Notes: generated from the sequence alone by a model not told the origin. DNA of 37,165 nucleotides from Spirosoma sp. (GCA_014377625.1 JACMPG010000172.1:1-37165); one strand, 5' to 3'. Shown: positions 8,756 through 16,436, counted from the first letter of the stretch. Translations and numbers: made by a program.

Positions 8756-8842
8756 GGTATAGGGTGTAAAAGGTGTACAGGTGTAAGTGGCTTCGCAGAA
8801 ATTGCCTGGCGTCAGCTACCTACACCTTTTATACCCTACACC
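8756..8842 (+). repeat. Long intercistronic inverted repeat between atpA and atpG, with GGTGTA word repeats
   Basis: Arm 8756-8777 and arm 8821-8842 (22 bases each) are complementary except for two places; in RNA one is a G-U pair. The left side holds three GGTGTA copies (8763, 8772, 8780). The 43-base loop is less ordered. It fills nearly all of the 109 bases between the two genes. Confidence 0.8.
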
Positions 8843-8859
8843 TCCTTCTAACCCTCTGT

Positions 8860-9744
8860 ATGGCATCCTTAAAAGAAGTACGCGCCCGGATTTCGTCTAT
8901 CAACTCAACGCAGCAGATCACCAAAGCCATGAAAATGGTGGCGGCTGCCAAACTGCGCCGGGCACAGGATAACATCACGCAACTACGGCCCTACGCCCAG
9001 AAACTGAGTCAGATGCTCAGCACGGTATCGGCGGGTGCCGAAACAGCCTCAGAAAGTCCCTATCGGCAAACCCGGACGGTGGATCGGGCACTGATCATCG
9101 TTATTACCTCAGATCGGGGATTGTGTGGCGCCTTCAATACCAATGTCGTGAAAGGTGCACTGGCCCTGATTGACCAGAAGTACGCGGCTCAGGCCCGGCT
9201 GGGCAACGTCGGGATCATGGCCATTGGCAAAAAAGGAGCCGAAGCGTTCGCACGCCGGGGTTTCCGGGTCAACACCAACCATGTCGATGTCTTTAGTTCG
9301 CTAAACTTTACCACGGTGAAAGCAGCCGCCGAAGAAGCTATGACCGGTTTTGCCGCCACTGAGTATGACGCCGTTGAGATTGTCTATAATGAGTTTAAAA
9401 ACGCGGCCATGCAGGTTATACGCGCCGAGCAGATGCTTCCCATTATAGCGGCAGCACCGGCTTCGGGTAAGGCAGCGGCTGTTAATTACTCGTTCGAGCC
9501 ATCGGAAGAGGAAATTGTGACGGAGCTAATTCCAAAAACGCTGAAGACGCAGTTGTACAAAGCCGTTCTGGACTCCAACGCATCGGAACACGGCGCGCGG
9601 ATGACCGCTATGGACAAGGCCACTGAGAATGCCGGCGAGTTGCTGAAAGAGCTGAAACTGGTTTACAACCGGACCCGTCAGGCGGCCATCACGACCGAGA
9701 TTCTCGAAATCGTGGGTGGTGCCGAAGCCCTTGCTGCGGCTTAA
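8860..9744 (+). CDS. atpG: F1Fo ATP synthase subunit gamma
   Basis: Central rotor-shaft subunit that couples proton flow in Fo to catalysis in F1. The start MASLKEVRARISSINSTQQITKAMKMVAAAKLRRAQ is the conserved N-terminal helix. The C-terminal helix carries ENAGELLKELKLVYNRTRQAAITTEILEIVGGAEAL, also typical. Of the possible starts, ATG 8860 gives the family's normal 294 residues; the open frame before it runs through the inverted repeat. It is co-transcribed with atpA from the promoter at 7129 (inference) and ends at a clear terminator. The epsilon and beta genes are not here, which is common in Bacteroidetes. Confidence 0.97.
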   Translation: MASLKEVRARISSINSTQQITKAMKMVAAAKLRRAQDNITQLRPYAQKLSQMLSTVSAGAETASESPYRQTRTVDRALIIVITSDRGLCGAFNTNVVKGALALIDQKYAAQARLGNVGIMAIGKKGAEAFARRGFRVNTNHVDVFSSLNFTTVKAAAEEAMTGFAATEYDAVEIVYNEFKNAAMQVIRAEQMLPIIAAAPASGKAAAVNYSFEPSEEEIVTELIPKTLKTQLYKAVLDSNASEHGARMTAMDKATENAGELLKELKLVYNRTRQAAITTEILEIVGGAEALAAA

Positions 9745-9768
9745 TCCGCTTCAGTTTTACGTATTACA

Positions 9769-9798
9769 AAAACACCGCCCGGTCTGGGCGGTGTTTTT
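9769..9798 (+). terminator. Intrinsic terminator of the atpAG transcript
   Basis: AAAACACCGCCC (9769-9780) pairs with GGGCGGTGTTTT (9786-9797) around a 5-base loop, and the arm ends in a T run. Being A/T symmetrical, it may also stop minus-strand transcripts of the convergent gene at 9868. Confidence 0.88.
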
Positions 9799-9827
9799 GT
9801 ATGGGATGACAACCTATTTACTGTGCA

Positions 9828-9863
9828 AGCCTTACGGCTACCGGACCGGGAGGTCCGGGCTAC
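9828..9863. repeat. GC-rich palindromic element, copy 1
   Basis: AGCCTTACG (9828-9836) is followed by CCGGACC (9841-9847), loop GGGA, GGTCCGG (9852-9858) and GCTAC. It lies 5 bases downstream of the stop of the minus-strand gene at 9868. The leader word and the palindrome recur at 17167-17202. Confidence 0.7.
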
Positions 9864-9867
9864 ACGA

Positions 9868-10284
9868 TTAGTCGCCGGTGGCACTGATACTACTGCGCCG
9901 GGTGGGTACGTCCGTTTTAACTTCGATGGTCGTTACGTACGGACGCGGCATTTTGTAGTTCCGGTTAGCAACGTCGAGGTCGGGCGAGTGTAGCACAGTT
10001 ATGCCTCCGGTGGGCACGCGCTGCATCGCAGGCATCTTGTAGTTAGCCACCTGATTGGTACCCGACGGCGGCATGTTGACCGTGACACCCATTCCTGACG
10101 AACGACGCTGTACTACAGCCGCTTTGTTGGGGTGTTTGTAATTATGAATTGAATACATGGGATCGTTACGCCAGGCGGGCTTTTCGGCCTTCATAGACTC
10201 CGGTTCTTTATGATCCTGTGCACTAACCGATACCGCAAGCAACGGTAGGGTAGCGAGGGCGAGTAAGGTGATGAACGTTTTCAT
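9868..10284 (-). CDS. Small secreted protein with repeated NYK(M/H)P motifs, unknown function
   Basis: I do not recognise a family. The 138-residue product starts with a clear signal peptide (MKTFITLLALATLPLLAVSVSAQ), so it should be periplasmic or released. The mature part is basic and low in cysteine. It contains three copies of a short motif: HNYKHP, ANYKMP and RNYKMP, spaced by about 35 and 28 residues. The last two are preceded by Val/Ala-Asn. The C-terminus is Thr/Ser-rich (VPTRRSSISATGD). It converges on atpG and is followed by the palindromic element. Its own upstream region (10285-10334) is AT-rich and could hold a promoter, but no clean box is seen. Confidence 0.7.
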   Translation of the reverse strand: MKTFITLLALATLPLLAVSVSAQDHKEPESMKAEKPAWRNDPMYSIHNYKHPNKAAVVQRRSSGMGVTVNMPPSGTNQVANYKMPAMQRVPTGGITVLHSPDLDVANRNYKMPRPYVTTIEVKTDVPTRRSSISATGD

Positions 10285-10334
10285 GATTTTAAATTTATAT
10301 GGTTTTGTTGTGTAAATAATAAATCCCTGTTGGA

Positions 10335-10688
10335 TTAGATTTGTTGCAGTTCCCGGCTAAAATGTTGTACAAAAGCCAGTTCCTGAGGAGTGTATACGTC
10401 ATCGGCCTCCGCTATCTTTCGCAACACATCGATGTAGCGTTCGCGGGTGGCCAAATCCAGATGAGTGCGGTTTGCTTTTAGTCGGCGCAGGCCAAAAGCG
10501 TAGGCTTCCTCGGCAGGTTCGTCGTAGTTTTCGCGCATGAAAAACGTGTGCAGGGCAACTTCTCCGTGGGACTCGTGGGCCAGTAATTCCTTAATAGTCT
10601 GCATTTCTGCTAATTGGAGTCGGCCATCAATTTTGCAGAGGGCGTACATAACACTACCAATACCGAGGGCAAGATCAGGAGTAGGCAT
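10335..10688 (-). CDS. TerB-like (tellurite resistance TerB fold) protein
   Basis: Small soluble helical protein of 117 residues. Two half-motifs of the TerB/DjlA-N fold are visible: MYALCKIDGRLQLAEMQTIKELL near residue 14, and KIAEADDVYTPQELAFVQHF near residue 91. In both, an acidic loop follows a helix, as in metal-binding TerB-like domains. The family often acts at the membrane in stress responses, but most members are uncharacterised, and no other ter genes are here. It starts 6 bases after the end of the membrane coiled-coil gene upstream, so the two almost certainly form one transcript. Confidence 0.75.
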   Translation of the reverse strand: MPTPDLALGIGSVMYALCKIDGRLQLAEMQTIKELLAHESHGEVALHTFFMRENYDEPAEEAYAFGLRRLKANRTHLDLATRERYIDVLRKIAEADDVYTPQELAFVQHFSRELQQI

Positions 10689-10694
10689 AATTAA

Positions 10695-10979
10695 TCAGGG
10701 TTTAGAAGATGTCTGCGCTAATAGGTTACGCAATTGCTGGAGTTGACGGTCAGCTTCGGCTTTGGCGGCCAGCAGCGAATCGTACCGGATGGCCTGGGTC
10801 TGGTATTGCGTTCGATGGAAACTGGCGTCAGACCGCATTCGAATAGCCGCTACGAATGCAATGCCACAGATTAACGCACCAAACAGGCGTACCGCCTGCC
10901 GGAACGACTGCTTCGACCGGCGGTTGGGAGGACGCTCATCGGGCTGATGATCGGAATAATCGAGCGTGTATTGATTCAT
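10695..10979 (-). CDS. Small single-pass membrane protein with C-terminal coiled coil
   Basis: A 94-residue product of unknown family. A charged, polar N-terminus (MNQYTLDYSDHQPDERPPNRRSK) precedes one membrane segment (about FGALICGIAFVAAI, residues 33-46). A C-terminal heptad-like stretch with LLAAKAEADRQLQQLRNLLAQ follows. The ATG at 10977-10979 is chosen because a -7 box lies just upstream at 11031-11038; the alternative TTG at 11048 would sit upstream of the box. It is the first gene of a two-gene transcript with the TerB-like gene, which suggests that it anchors or partners that protein (inference). Confidence 0.65.
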   Translation of the reverse strand: MNQYTLDYSDHQPDERPPNRRSKQSFRQAVRLFGALICGIAFVAAIRMRSDASFHRTQYQTQAIRYDSLLAAKAEADRQLQQLRNLLAQTSSKP

Positions 10980-11030
10980 AGCAGCAAGAGCTTCGTAACG
11001 GTATAGCCGCTGGGTCAGTCTTTGATGATA

Positions 11031-11038
11031 CAAACCTA
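11031..11038 (-). promoter_or_regulatory. Bacteroidetes -7 box for the membrane protein/TerB pair
   Basis: On the minus strand the bases read TAGGTTTG, an exact TAnnTTTG, 51 bases before the chosen ATG. No clear TTTG is seen at -33. Confidence 0.5.
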
Positions 11039-11082
11039 CCTTACCCAATATAGAGCCGGATTAGACCAGAATTAGAACTGGA

Positions 11083-12441
11083 TTAGAAAGCAGGCAGCGT
11101 GAGCGAGAACGTAGTACCTGCGTCCGGATCGGACTTTACCGTAAGCCGCCCCCGGTGAAGCTGTACAATACGCTGCGTGAGTGAGAGGCCGATACCATGC
11201 CCCGGTACGTGCTGCCCGTTAGTACCCCGCCTGAACGGTTTGAAAATTTCGGCCAGCTCAGCTTCGGGAATGAACGAACCATTGTTATGAATCCGAATCA
11301 TGAAGAAACCAGTATCTACGGACAACCGGACCGATGCGGTATGATCTGGCGAGAACTTGACGCCATTCTCTATCAGATTGACGAGAGCTGTACGCAACAG
11401 TGATTCACTACCATTCAGGGTCCAGTTTCCAGATTCGTTCGGACCTAAATCGACCAGTATTGTGATTCCCGGACGCATTCGGCGCAGATCGGCCTGGGTT
11501 TGCCAGACCAGATCATCGAGCGAAACGGCAGTCAGTTTCACCGCCGACTCGTCCAGACTGACATTGGCCAGACTCAGTAGACCGTTGGTAAGCCGGTTCA
11601 GGTCACGTACATCGTCGAGTACCGAGCGGATCATCTCGCGCAGGTCTTCTTCCGAATCGCCCGCCAGCAGGGCTACCTCTAACTGGCCGGTAATGGCCGT
11701 GAGCGGAGTTCGGAGTTCGTGCGAGGCATTGGAAACAAACGTGCGCTGGAGCCGGAATGCATCCTCGAGCCGGTCGAGCATCTGATTGAACCGTTGGGTA
11801 AGCTGGGCTATCTCGTCGGCATCGGTACCTTCGCTCAACCGATTACTGAGCTGCGAGGCCGTAATGGTGTCGATACCGGCAATGAACCGGCGAACGGGTA
11901 ATAACGCCCGACCAGCAAAAAAACGCCCGGCCATGAATACAATAAGTGTGCTGAGCAGCCAGCCCCCCGCCAGCAGCCAGATCAGTCCGCGCTGTTTACG
12001 AAACCCGTAGATATCGACTGCCGACGCCAGCACCACAAACCGGTTTGGAGAACGGCCAAAGATCACGCCCGCAATTTCGCGTTTACCCTCCCGCCAGTAC
12101 ACGTCACCATCGAGCCGGATCTGGTTCAGCCGGGCCGGACTGACGTCGATGTAATCGGTACCACTTTCGTAAACAATCTCATTTTTGTAATCGTAGATAA
12201 TAATCTCCTCCTGAGTCAGCACCGTCATCTGATTCTTATCGAGGAGTTTAAAGACTTCGGGGCTTATGGCCTGCTGACCAAACAGCAGCTCGGCAGAAGT
12301 TGTGGCTTCGGCCCGCAGCCGTTCGTGGTATTCGCGCTGCCGGTATTTTTCCGCCAGGAGATAGAGTACCACACCAAACAGCAACAGCAGTGCCGATACG
12401 ATGGCGGTAAAGAGCAGTGTCAGTCGGGTACGGATGGTCAC
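11083..12441 (-). CDS. Sensor histidine kinase (HAMP, HisKA, HATPase_c)
   Basis: Inner-membrane sensor that autophosphorylates and passes phosphate to the regulator encoded just before it. Of 452 residues, segment 8-30 is the first membrane helix. A periplasmic sensor region (about 33-150) follows, then the second helix (about 152-172), a HAMP linker (about 175-228) and the H-box FVSNASHELRTPL with phospho-acceptor His241. The N-box is LVNLIENG (353-360). The G1 region reads IHNNGSFIP (384-392), lacking the usual Asp and second Gly. The G2 box GHGIGLSL is intact. CusS-like kinases show similar loose G1 boxes and work. It starts 8 bases after the regulator stop, so both are one operon. Confidence 0.93.
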   Translation of the reverse strand: MTIRTRLTLLFTAIVSALLLLFGVVLYLLAEKYRQREYHERLRAEATTSAELLFGQQAISPEVFKLLDKNQMTVLTQEEIIIYDYKNEIVYESGTDYIDVSPARLNQIRLDGDVYWREGKREIAGVIFGRSPNRFVVLASAVDIYGFRKQRGLIWLLAGGWLLSTLIVFMAGRFFAGRALLPVRRFIAGIDTITASQLSNRLSEGTDADEIAQLTQRFNQMLDRLEDAFRLQRTFVSNASHELRTPLTAITGQLEVALLAGDSEEDLREMIRSVLDDVRDLNRLTNGLLSLANVSLDESAVKLTAVSLDDLVWQTQADLRRMRPGITILVDLGPNESGNWTLNGSESLLRTALVNLIENGVKFSPDHTASVRLSVDTGFFMIRIHNNGSFIPEAELAEIFKPFRRGTNGQHVPGHGIGLSLTQRIVQLHRGRLTVKSDPDAGTTFSLTLPAF

Positions 12442-12449
12442 GGGGTGGA

Positions 12450-13142
12450 TTAGTTTTTCTCTTTCAATACATAGCCCATACCCACTACGGTCTGGATCAG
12501 CTTATTCGGAAAGTCTTTATCGATTTTGTTACGCAGGTAATTTACATAGACGTCAATCACGTTAGTACCGGTATCGAAACCAATGTCCCAGACCTGTTCG
12601 GCAATATCTACCCTCGACACTACGCGCCCGGCATTACGGAGCAGGTATTCAAGCAGGGCAAATTCGCGGGCGGTCAGGTCGATAGTGCGGCCCGCCCGCC
12701 GGGCTACTTTGGCCCGCATGTCAAGCTCCAGATCAGACAAACGCAGTACGGGTTCGGTTTCTTCGGGCAGGGCGGTTCGGCGTAAGAGCGATTTTACGCG
12801 GGCCAGCAATTCCAGGAAATCGAATGGTTTAGCTAAGTAATCGTCAGCTCCTGCTTCAAAGCCCATTAGTTTATCGGTGGTGGTGTCCAGTGCCGTAAGC
12901 ATCAGAATGGGTAATGTAGCATTCTTAGTGCGGATGTATTGTGCCAGTTCCAGCCCACTCACAAACGGCAGATTCACATCCAGAATAGCCAGGTTAAACC
13001 GTTCAGAACCGATGAGCCGCTTACCTTCGCGCCCGTCAGCAGCTACGGTAACCGTGTACGACTGCGTTTCCAGCCCTTTTTTAATAAACAAAGCCACTTT
13101 TGGCTCGTCTTCGACGACTAATAAATGTGGTTTCTGGTTCAT
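12450..13142 (-). CDS. OmpR-family response regulator
   Basis: Cytoplasmic DNA-binding regulator of 230 residues, partner of the downstream kinase. The receiver domain (about 5-120) has acidic residues Glu11/Asp12, the phospho-acceptor Asp55 in AILDVNLP, Thr83 in LTALD and Lys105 in LAKPFD. The winged-helix DNA-binding domain (about 130-228) has the family motif LTAREFALLEYLLRNAGRVVSR and ends GMGYVLKEKN. ATG 13142 is preferred to a TTG two codons upstream. The sensor resembles CusS/CzcS-type kinases, but no metal efflux genes are nearby, so the signal is unknown. Confidence 0.94.
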   Translation of the reverse strand: MNQKPHLLVVEDEPKVALFIKKGLETQSYTVTVAADGREGKRLIGSERFNLAILDVNLPFVSGLELAQYIRTKNATLPILMLTALDTTTDKLMGFEAGADDYLAKPFDFLELLARVKSLLRRTALPEETEPVLRLSDLELDMRAKVARRAGRTIDLTAREFALLEYLLRNAGRVVSRVDIAEQVWDIGFDTGTNVIDVYVNYLRNKIDKDFPNKLIQTVVGMGYVLKEKN

Positions 13143-13521
13143 GCACAAAGCTGATTGAGGAGAAAAACAGGCCAGTTAACGGCGTTGGTAACCCCGGCGG
13201 TAAAGTACGAAAAGTCGATCGATTCGTAGCAGGCCGGGTACTTTCGTTACATATCTCCCGCTACGGTCTGGCCATCTTACCAACAATTTTATTTTCAGCG
13301 ACCGTTCATACAATGCCTTTGTTTAAGCGGATATTACCTACGCCCAATCCACTTCATAATCAACTGACTACCAACGATATTTTGGCAAAATTACGGGCGT
13401 GAAGAGGGCAAAATACCGGAACTGAAAATGGCCCGTTCCGGTTGTTACAGTGCCATATACGAAGCTTATCTCGCCAAGCGTTTAGTAGTTGGTTGAACAC
13501 CACTTAACGAAAACAACTCAG
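13143..13521. other. Intergenic region upstream of the regulator and the DUF4136 gene
   Basis: About 380 bases between divergent genes. I see no clear promoter box. A possible 29-codon frame at 13313-13402 (MPLFKRILPTPNPLHNQL...) has nothing else to support it. The region presumably holds both promoters. Confidence 0.4.
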
Positions 13522-14097
13522 ATGAATATCAAAGCCATAATCACCGGTCTGTTTGTAGCGGGTACGCTGGTATCCTGCGCGCCCTCTATTGCAGTCAAAT
13601 ACGACTACGACCCCAAAGTCAACGTTCGTCAGTTTTCCACCTACCGCATTGAAGCCGACCGGCAACGTAACGCGGATCCCATCGTAGGTAGTAATCTGAA
13701 CCAACGCCGGATTGCCGACGCGCTGGACCTTTCGCTGAAAGCCCGTGGTTACAAGCCTGTAACACAGGGTGAGGCCGATCTGGTTGTCAGGTTCTTTACC
13801 GACGCCCGCGACAAACAGCAGATTCAGTCGAACAACACCATGAGTCCGTGGGGCTGGGGATACGGTGGCTGGGGTATGCCTAATCAGGTTTATTCACGGC
13901 AGTACGAGGAGAACCGCGTAGTCATTAACGTCATTGACGCCCGCACCAACGATATTGTATGGCAGGGCTGGGCAACGGGTCAGATGAACAGCCGTAACAA
14001 AGAGCGCGACCGCGATCAGGCGTACCGCGAAACGGTTACGAGCATCATGAAAAACTTCCCCGAAAGTGCCGGTCAGGATTACGGGGCAAATCGGTAA
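13522..14097 (+). CDS. DUF4136 family lipoprotein
   Basis: Envelope lipoprotein of 191 residues. The signal peptide ends in the lipobox TLVSC with Cys19 as the lipid site. The body follows the DUF4136 pattern: VKYDYDPKVNVRQFSTYRIE near the start, NLNQRRIADALDLSLKARGYKPV in the middle, EADLVVRFFTDA, and VVINVIDARTNDIVWQGWATGQ towards the end. A Gly/Trp-rich patch (WGWGYGGWGMP, about residue 113) interrupts the domain, which is common in these proteins. Function in the family is unknown. ATG 13522 is used since it gives the correct signal peptide. A strong terminator follows at 14119. Confidence 0.88.
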   Translation: MNIKAIITGLFVAGTLVSCAPSIAVKYDYDPKVNVRQFSTYRIEADRQRNADPIVGSNLNQRRIADALDLSLKARGYKPVTQGEADLVVRFFTDARDKQQIQSNNTMSPWGWGYGGWGMPNQVYSRQYEENRVVINVIDARTNDIVWQGWATGQMNSRNKERDRDQAYRETVTSIMKNFPESAGQDYGANR

Positions 14098-14118
14098 GCC
14101 GTTTTAAACATAATTTAG

Positions 14119-14154
14119 AAAAAGGAGTCATACCTGTGGGTGTGACTCCTTTTT
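14119..14154 (+). terminator. Intrinsic terminator of the DUF4136 gene
   Basis: AAAAAGGAGTCA (14119-14130) pairs with TGACTCCTTTTT (14143-14154) around a 12-base loop, ending in T residues. Confidence 0.87.
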
Positions 14155-14213
14155 GGTAGTGACCTTTTGGTATATCGGGGTCTTAAACGTGTAGATTACC
14201 TGCTTCAGCTGCT

Positions 14214-14498
14214 GTGGATCGTAGTGTTATTTATTCTTTATTGGCCGCTGTTGTTGTGCTGTTACTGGGTATTGTTACCCTGCTGGGCGTGGCTTATTAC
14301 CGACATCAGCGTTTAGCCGATGAAACTACCGACCTCCGGCGTAGTCTGACCCAGCAGGAAGGGCAGATCAAAAACCTACAGGAGCGGCTCGAAGACTGTG
14401 ATACGATTGTTCATCCAATCAATCCCATCGACTCATCCTGGACGTCACGACCCTACTCACCCCCAACACGGCATCAGGTGGCGTGGCCCATGCAGTAG
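14214..14498 (+). CDS. Small membrane protein with coiled coil, unknown function
   Basis: A 94-residue product with one N-terminal membrane helix (about residues 7-29, YSLLAAVVVLLLGIVTLLGVAYY). A probable coiled coil follows (DLRRSLTQQEGQIKNLQERLEDC, about 40-62), then a Pro/Ser-rich tail. It must start at GTG 14214 because no ATG is present near the membrane segment. The helix plus heptads make it look like a real protein, but it has no recognised family. It converges on the M23 peptidase gene with 16 bases between stops. Confidence 0.55.
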   Translation: MDRSVIYSLLAAVVVLLLGIVTLLGVAYYRHQRLADETTDLRRSLTQQEGQIKNLQERLEDCDTIVHPINPIDSSWTSRPYSPPTRHQVAWPMQ

Positions 14499-14514
14499 TG
14501 CTGGCCCGGTTATA

Positions 14515-15849
14515 TCACGGCCTTACCCAGCCAGTTTTTCCATTTGCATCGCGCACTAGTTCAAACAAACCCGCCGTAGCCAGTACCTGAACGGATACAC
14601 CAGCGGGTAAGTCTTCCTTCGCAGCCGCGAGCGAATCAGCCGTATCCAGCAGCTTTCCTGGCACCGAAAGGCGCACACTTCGCAACGGACGCTTTGCCGA
14701 TTCGGTGGTGTTGCTGGCTATATAGCCGGTGAGGCCGTCGGGGAGTTCAACCCGCATCCAAACGTCGGTGCCGCCCACAATAGTTAGGGCCGTGGCTTTG
14801 GGCAGCTCGCGAAGAGCCGTTGCATTGGACCCCGGTGATAGCCGTAGCGTTGATTTAGCGGCCAAAACCCGTATTGAATCACCCAGGCGGGACTCTGCCA
14901 GCAGCGATTGATTAGCGGGCCCACGACCAAGCCGGATAAAAGTTAGTGGGTCGATGGCTCCTTCATTGACCCCGTAGATCCCAAAATGAAGATGCGGGCT
15001 GATGGTACGGGCGTTACCGGTATTACCCACAAACCCGATAGTATCTCCCACCGATACACGCTGACCATTACGCACATGCCAGCCATCGAGGTGGGCGTAG
15101 TAAAGCCGGATACCCCGTTCAGTATCGTTCAGGAACAGGACATTACCGCCCAGTTTACCCACCTCCACGCCCGACACCACGCCATTTGCCGATGCCAGCG
15201 CGGGCGTTCCCCTGGGCGCGAAAATATCGACGCCTTCGTGCTTCCGCCGTCCGCCGTCGCGGTCGGCACCCCAGAAACTGCTGATTTGCCTACTGGTACG
15301 ACCCTGTACCGGAAACGCCAGGGCTGGTTCTCGGGTAATGGTAATAGTATACTGCGCGTTACGGAGCAGTTCGGGCTGCACCCGGATGAGGTAAGTCTGA
15401 TTCCAGCGCGGCTCCCACGACAAAACGTTGGTGTCGGCTTTTGAGCTGGTCACCAATGTCATTTTTCCGCGTTGTTCAAAGGCAAATACGTCGATAAATA
15501 TCCGTGCTTCTTTCTGGCCGATAGTCTCTACGCTCAGCAACAGCCGGTCGCCACGCTGTGCATCAATCCGGTAGCCAACAGCGAACGGTTTAGTGGCCGA
15601 AAAGTAACCCCGTTCGCGGTAGGGAATCGAGATAGTGAGCGAATCCTGTAATGCCCGTTCGCTGGCGGTAAACCAATCGAGACCGAGGGCGGTTTTATCA
15701 AGTTTGGCGGTTTTGAGCGACTGTTCGTATTGCTCGTGGGGCGATGTGGTCCGGAACAGACTGGCCACGGGACCGGTACCGGTACAGGCTGCTAAACTAC
15801 TCAGCAGAAGGGCTATACCGTATTGACGGAGTTTGGCGTTGAGTGGCAT
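14515..15849 (-). CDS. M23 (LytM-type) metallopeptidase lipoprotein with SH3-like C-terminus
   Basis: Envelope peptidase expected to cut peptidoglycan cross-bridges, or to activate enzymes that do. Of 444 residues, the signal peptide ends in a lipobox with Cys22. An N-terminal beta-rich region (about 70-175) precedes the LytM domain (about 185-305). The zinc ligands are His204 and Asp208 in RRKHEGVDIFAP and His288 in SPHLHFG, with His253 in YYAHLDG and His286 as catalytic helpers. All are present, so it should be active. The C-terminal part (about 325-444) holds two SH3-like stretches ending in GYIAS and GWVRP, likely for wall binding. Its start lies only 18 bases from a transposon end, which may have changed its promoter. 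Confidence 0.92.
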   Translation of the reverse strand: MPLNAKLRQYGIALLLSSLAACTGTGPVASLFRTTSPHEQYEQSLKTAKLDKTALGLDWFTASERALQDSLTISIPYRERGYFSATKPFAVGYRIDAQRGDRLLLSVETIGQKEARIFIDVFAFEQRGKMTLVTSSKADTNVLSWEPRWNQTYLIRVQPELLRNAQYTITITREPALAFPVQGRTSRQISSFWGADRDGGRRKHEGVDIFAPRGTPALASANGVVSGVEVGKLGGNVLFLNDTERGIRLYYAHLDGWHVRNGQRVSVGDTIGFVGNTGNARTISPHLHFGIYGVNEGAIDPLTFIRLGRGPANQSLLAESRLGDSIRVLAAKSTLRLSPGSNATALRELPKATALTIVGGTDVWMRVELPDGLTGYIASNTTESAKRPLRSVRLSVPGKLLDTADSLAAAKEDLPAGVSVQVLATAGLFELVRDANGKTGWVRP

Positions 15850-15867
15850 AGATGATGGCTTACCAAT

Positions 15868-15884
15868 AGGACTTACGCAAAATG
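15868..15884 (+). repeat. Left terminal inverted repeat of the transposon remnant
   Basis: AGGACTTACGCAAAATG; complementary to 16413-16429 except at one base. Confidence 0.85.
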
Positions 15885-15906
15885 GTAAAAAAAGGTAATT
15901 TTCGAT

Positions 15907-16424
15907 ATGAAAACGACGAGCCAGATTTACTGTCAGTATTTGTTAGCCACTCAGATCAACTATACCTGTACTAATCTCGCTGACCACCTGGCTGACCTCT
16001 CCCACGATGATGTCGCTCGCTTTCTGAAGGAAGAAAAACTAACCCCCCGAATGCTCTGGAAAAAGTCAGCCCCCTGTTGACTAGTCGGCCCCAAGGCTAC
16101 AGAATTTTTGATGATGTGGTACCAACGACTTGACTCAATACTGGGTGCAGGCTGCTCAACAGGAGAGTAGCCTTCGCTGGAAGATTGACGGGGCCGCCCG
16201 TGCGGCAACTTCATCGGGAGGAGAAACAACTGACGGGTATGACCAGGTGTCAGTGTCGTTTGAATCGAAGTCAACGGAATCATATTGCTGCGGCCAGTTT
16301 AGTTTGGCTCCGGTTGCGGGAATTAGCTTATGGGTGTCAAACGACAGTTTATCAACTCAAACACGGCTTACTGAGCGACTATCTACGTAGTCAGCTTATC
16401 TGCCCGACAATTCACTTTGCGTAA
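15907..16424 (+). pseudogene. Transposase remnant (IS701-like DDE family), N-terminus and C-terminus only
   Basis: The first 57 codons (15907-16080) encode MKTTSQIYCQYLLATQ followed by LADHLADLSHDDVARFLKEE, the N-terminal pattern with a SHD-x-V-x-RFL motif known from IS701-like transposases. The frame then shifts: GYRIFDDVV (from 16095), which resembles the segment around the first catalytic Asp, lies in another frame. Most of the core is missing. The C-terminal part is again shifted: SLRWKI in one frame, then QLHREEKQLTG, RCQCRLNRSQRNHIAAASLVWLRL and LLSDYLRSQL up to 16424, which match the end of such transposases. The family name rests on recalled motifs. Not functional. Confidence 0.8.
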
Positions 16425-16429
16425 GTCCT
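16413..16429 (-). repeat. Right terminal inverted repeat of the transposon remnant
   Basis: CACTTTGCGTAAGTCCT; the inverted partner of 15868-15884. Confidence 0.85.
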
Positions 16430-16436
16430 AATCAAC

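Larger units (their letters stand above)
15868..16429. mobile_element. Decayed, internally deleted transposon with intact terminal inverted repeats
   Basis: The ends are 17-bp inverted repeats with one mismatch (15868-15884 starting AGGACTTACGCAAA, and 16413-16429). AAT flanks both ends (15865-15867, 16430-16432) and may be the target duplication; TA is an alternative reading because the end base is ambiguous. The interior holds only the start and end of a transposase. At 562 bp it cannot move itself, but the ends could be used by a full copy elsewhere. Confidence 0.85.

Noticed and set aside
8756-8842. Possible CRISPR or tandem repeat because GGTGTA recurs
   Set aside because: Words are six bases with no spacer pattern, and the unit is an inverted repeat, not an array.
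13313-13402. Possible 29-codon gene between the regulator and DUF4136 genes
   Set aside because: No ribosome site, promoter or second line of evidence; short open frames of this length are expected by chance.
13143-13521. tRNA or small RNA in the larger gaps (also 23836-24121 and 27870-28090)
   Set aside because: I found no cloverleaf pattern, T-loop consensus or stable hairpin with terminator in these gaps.
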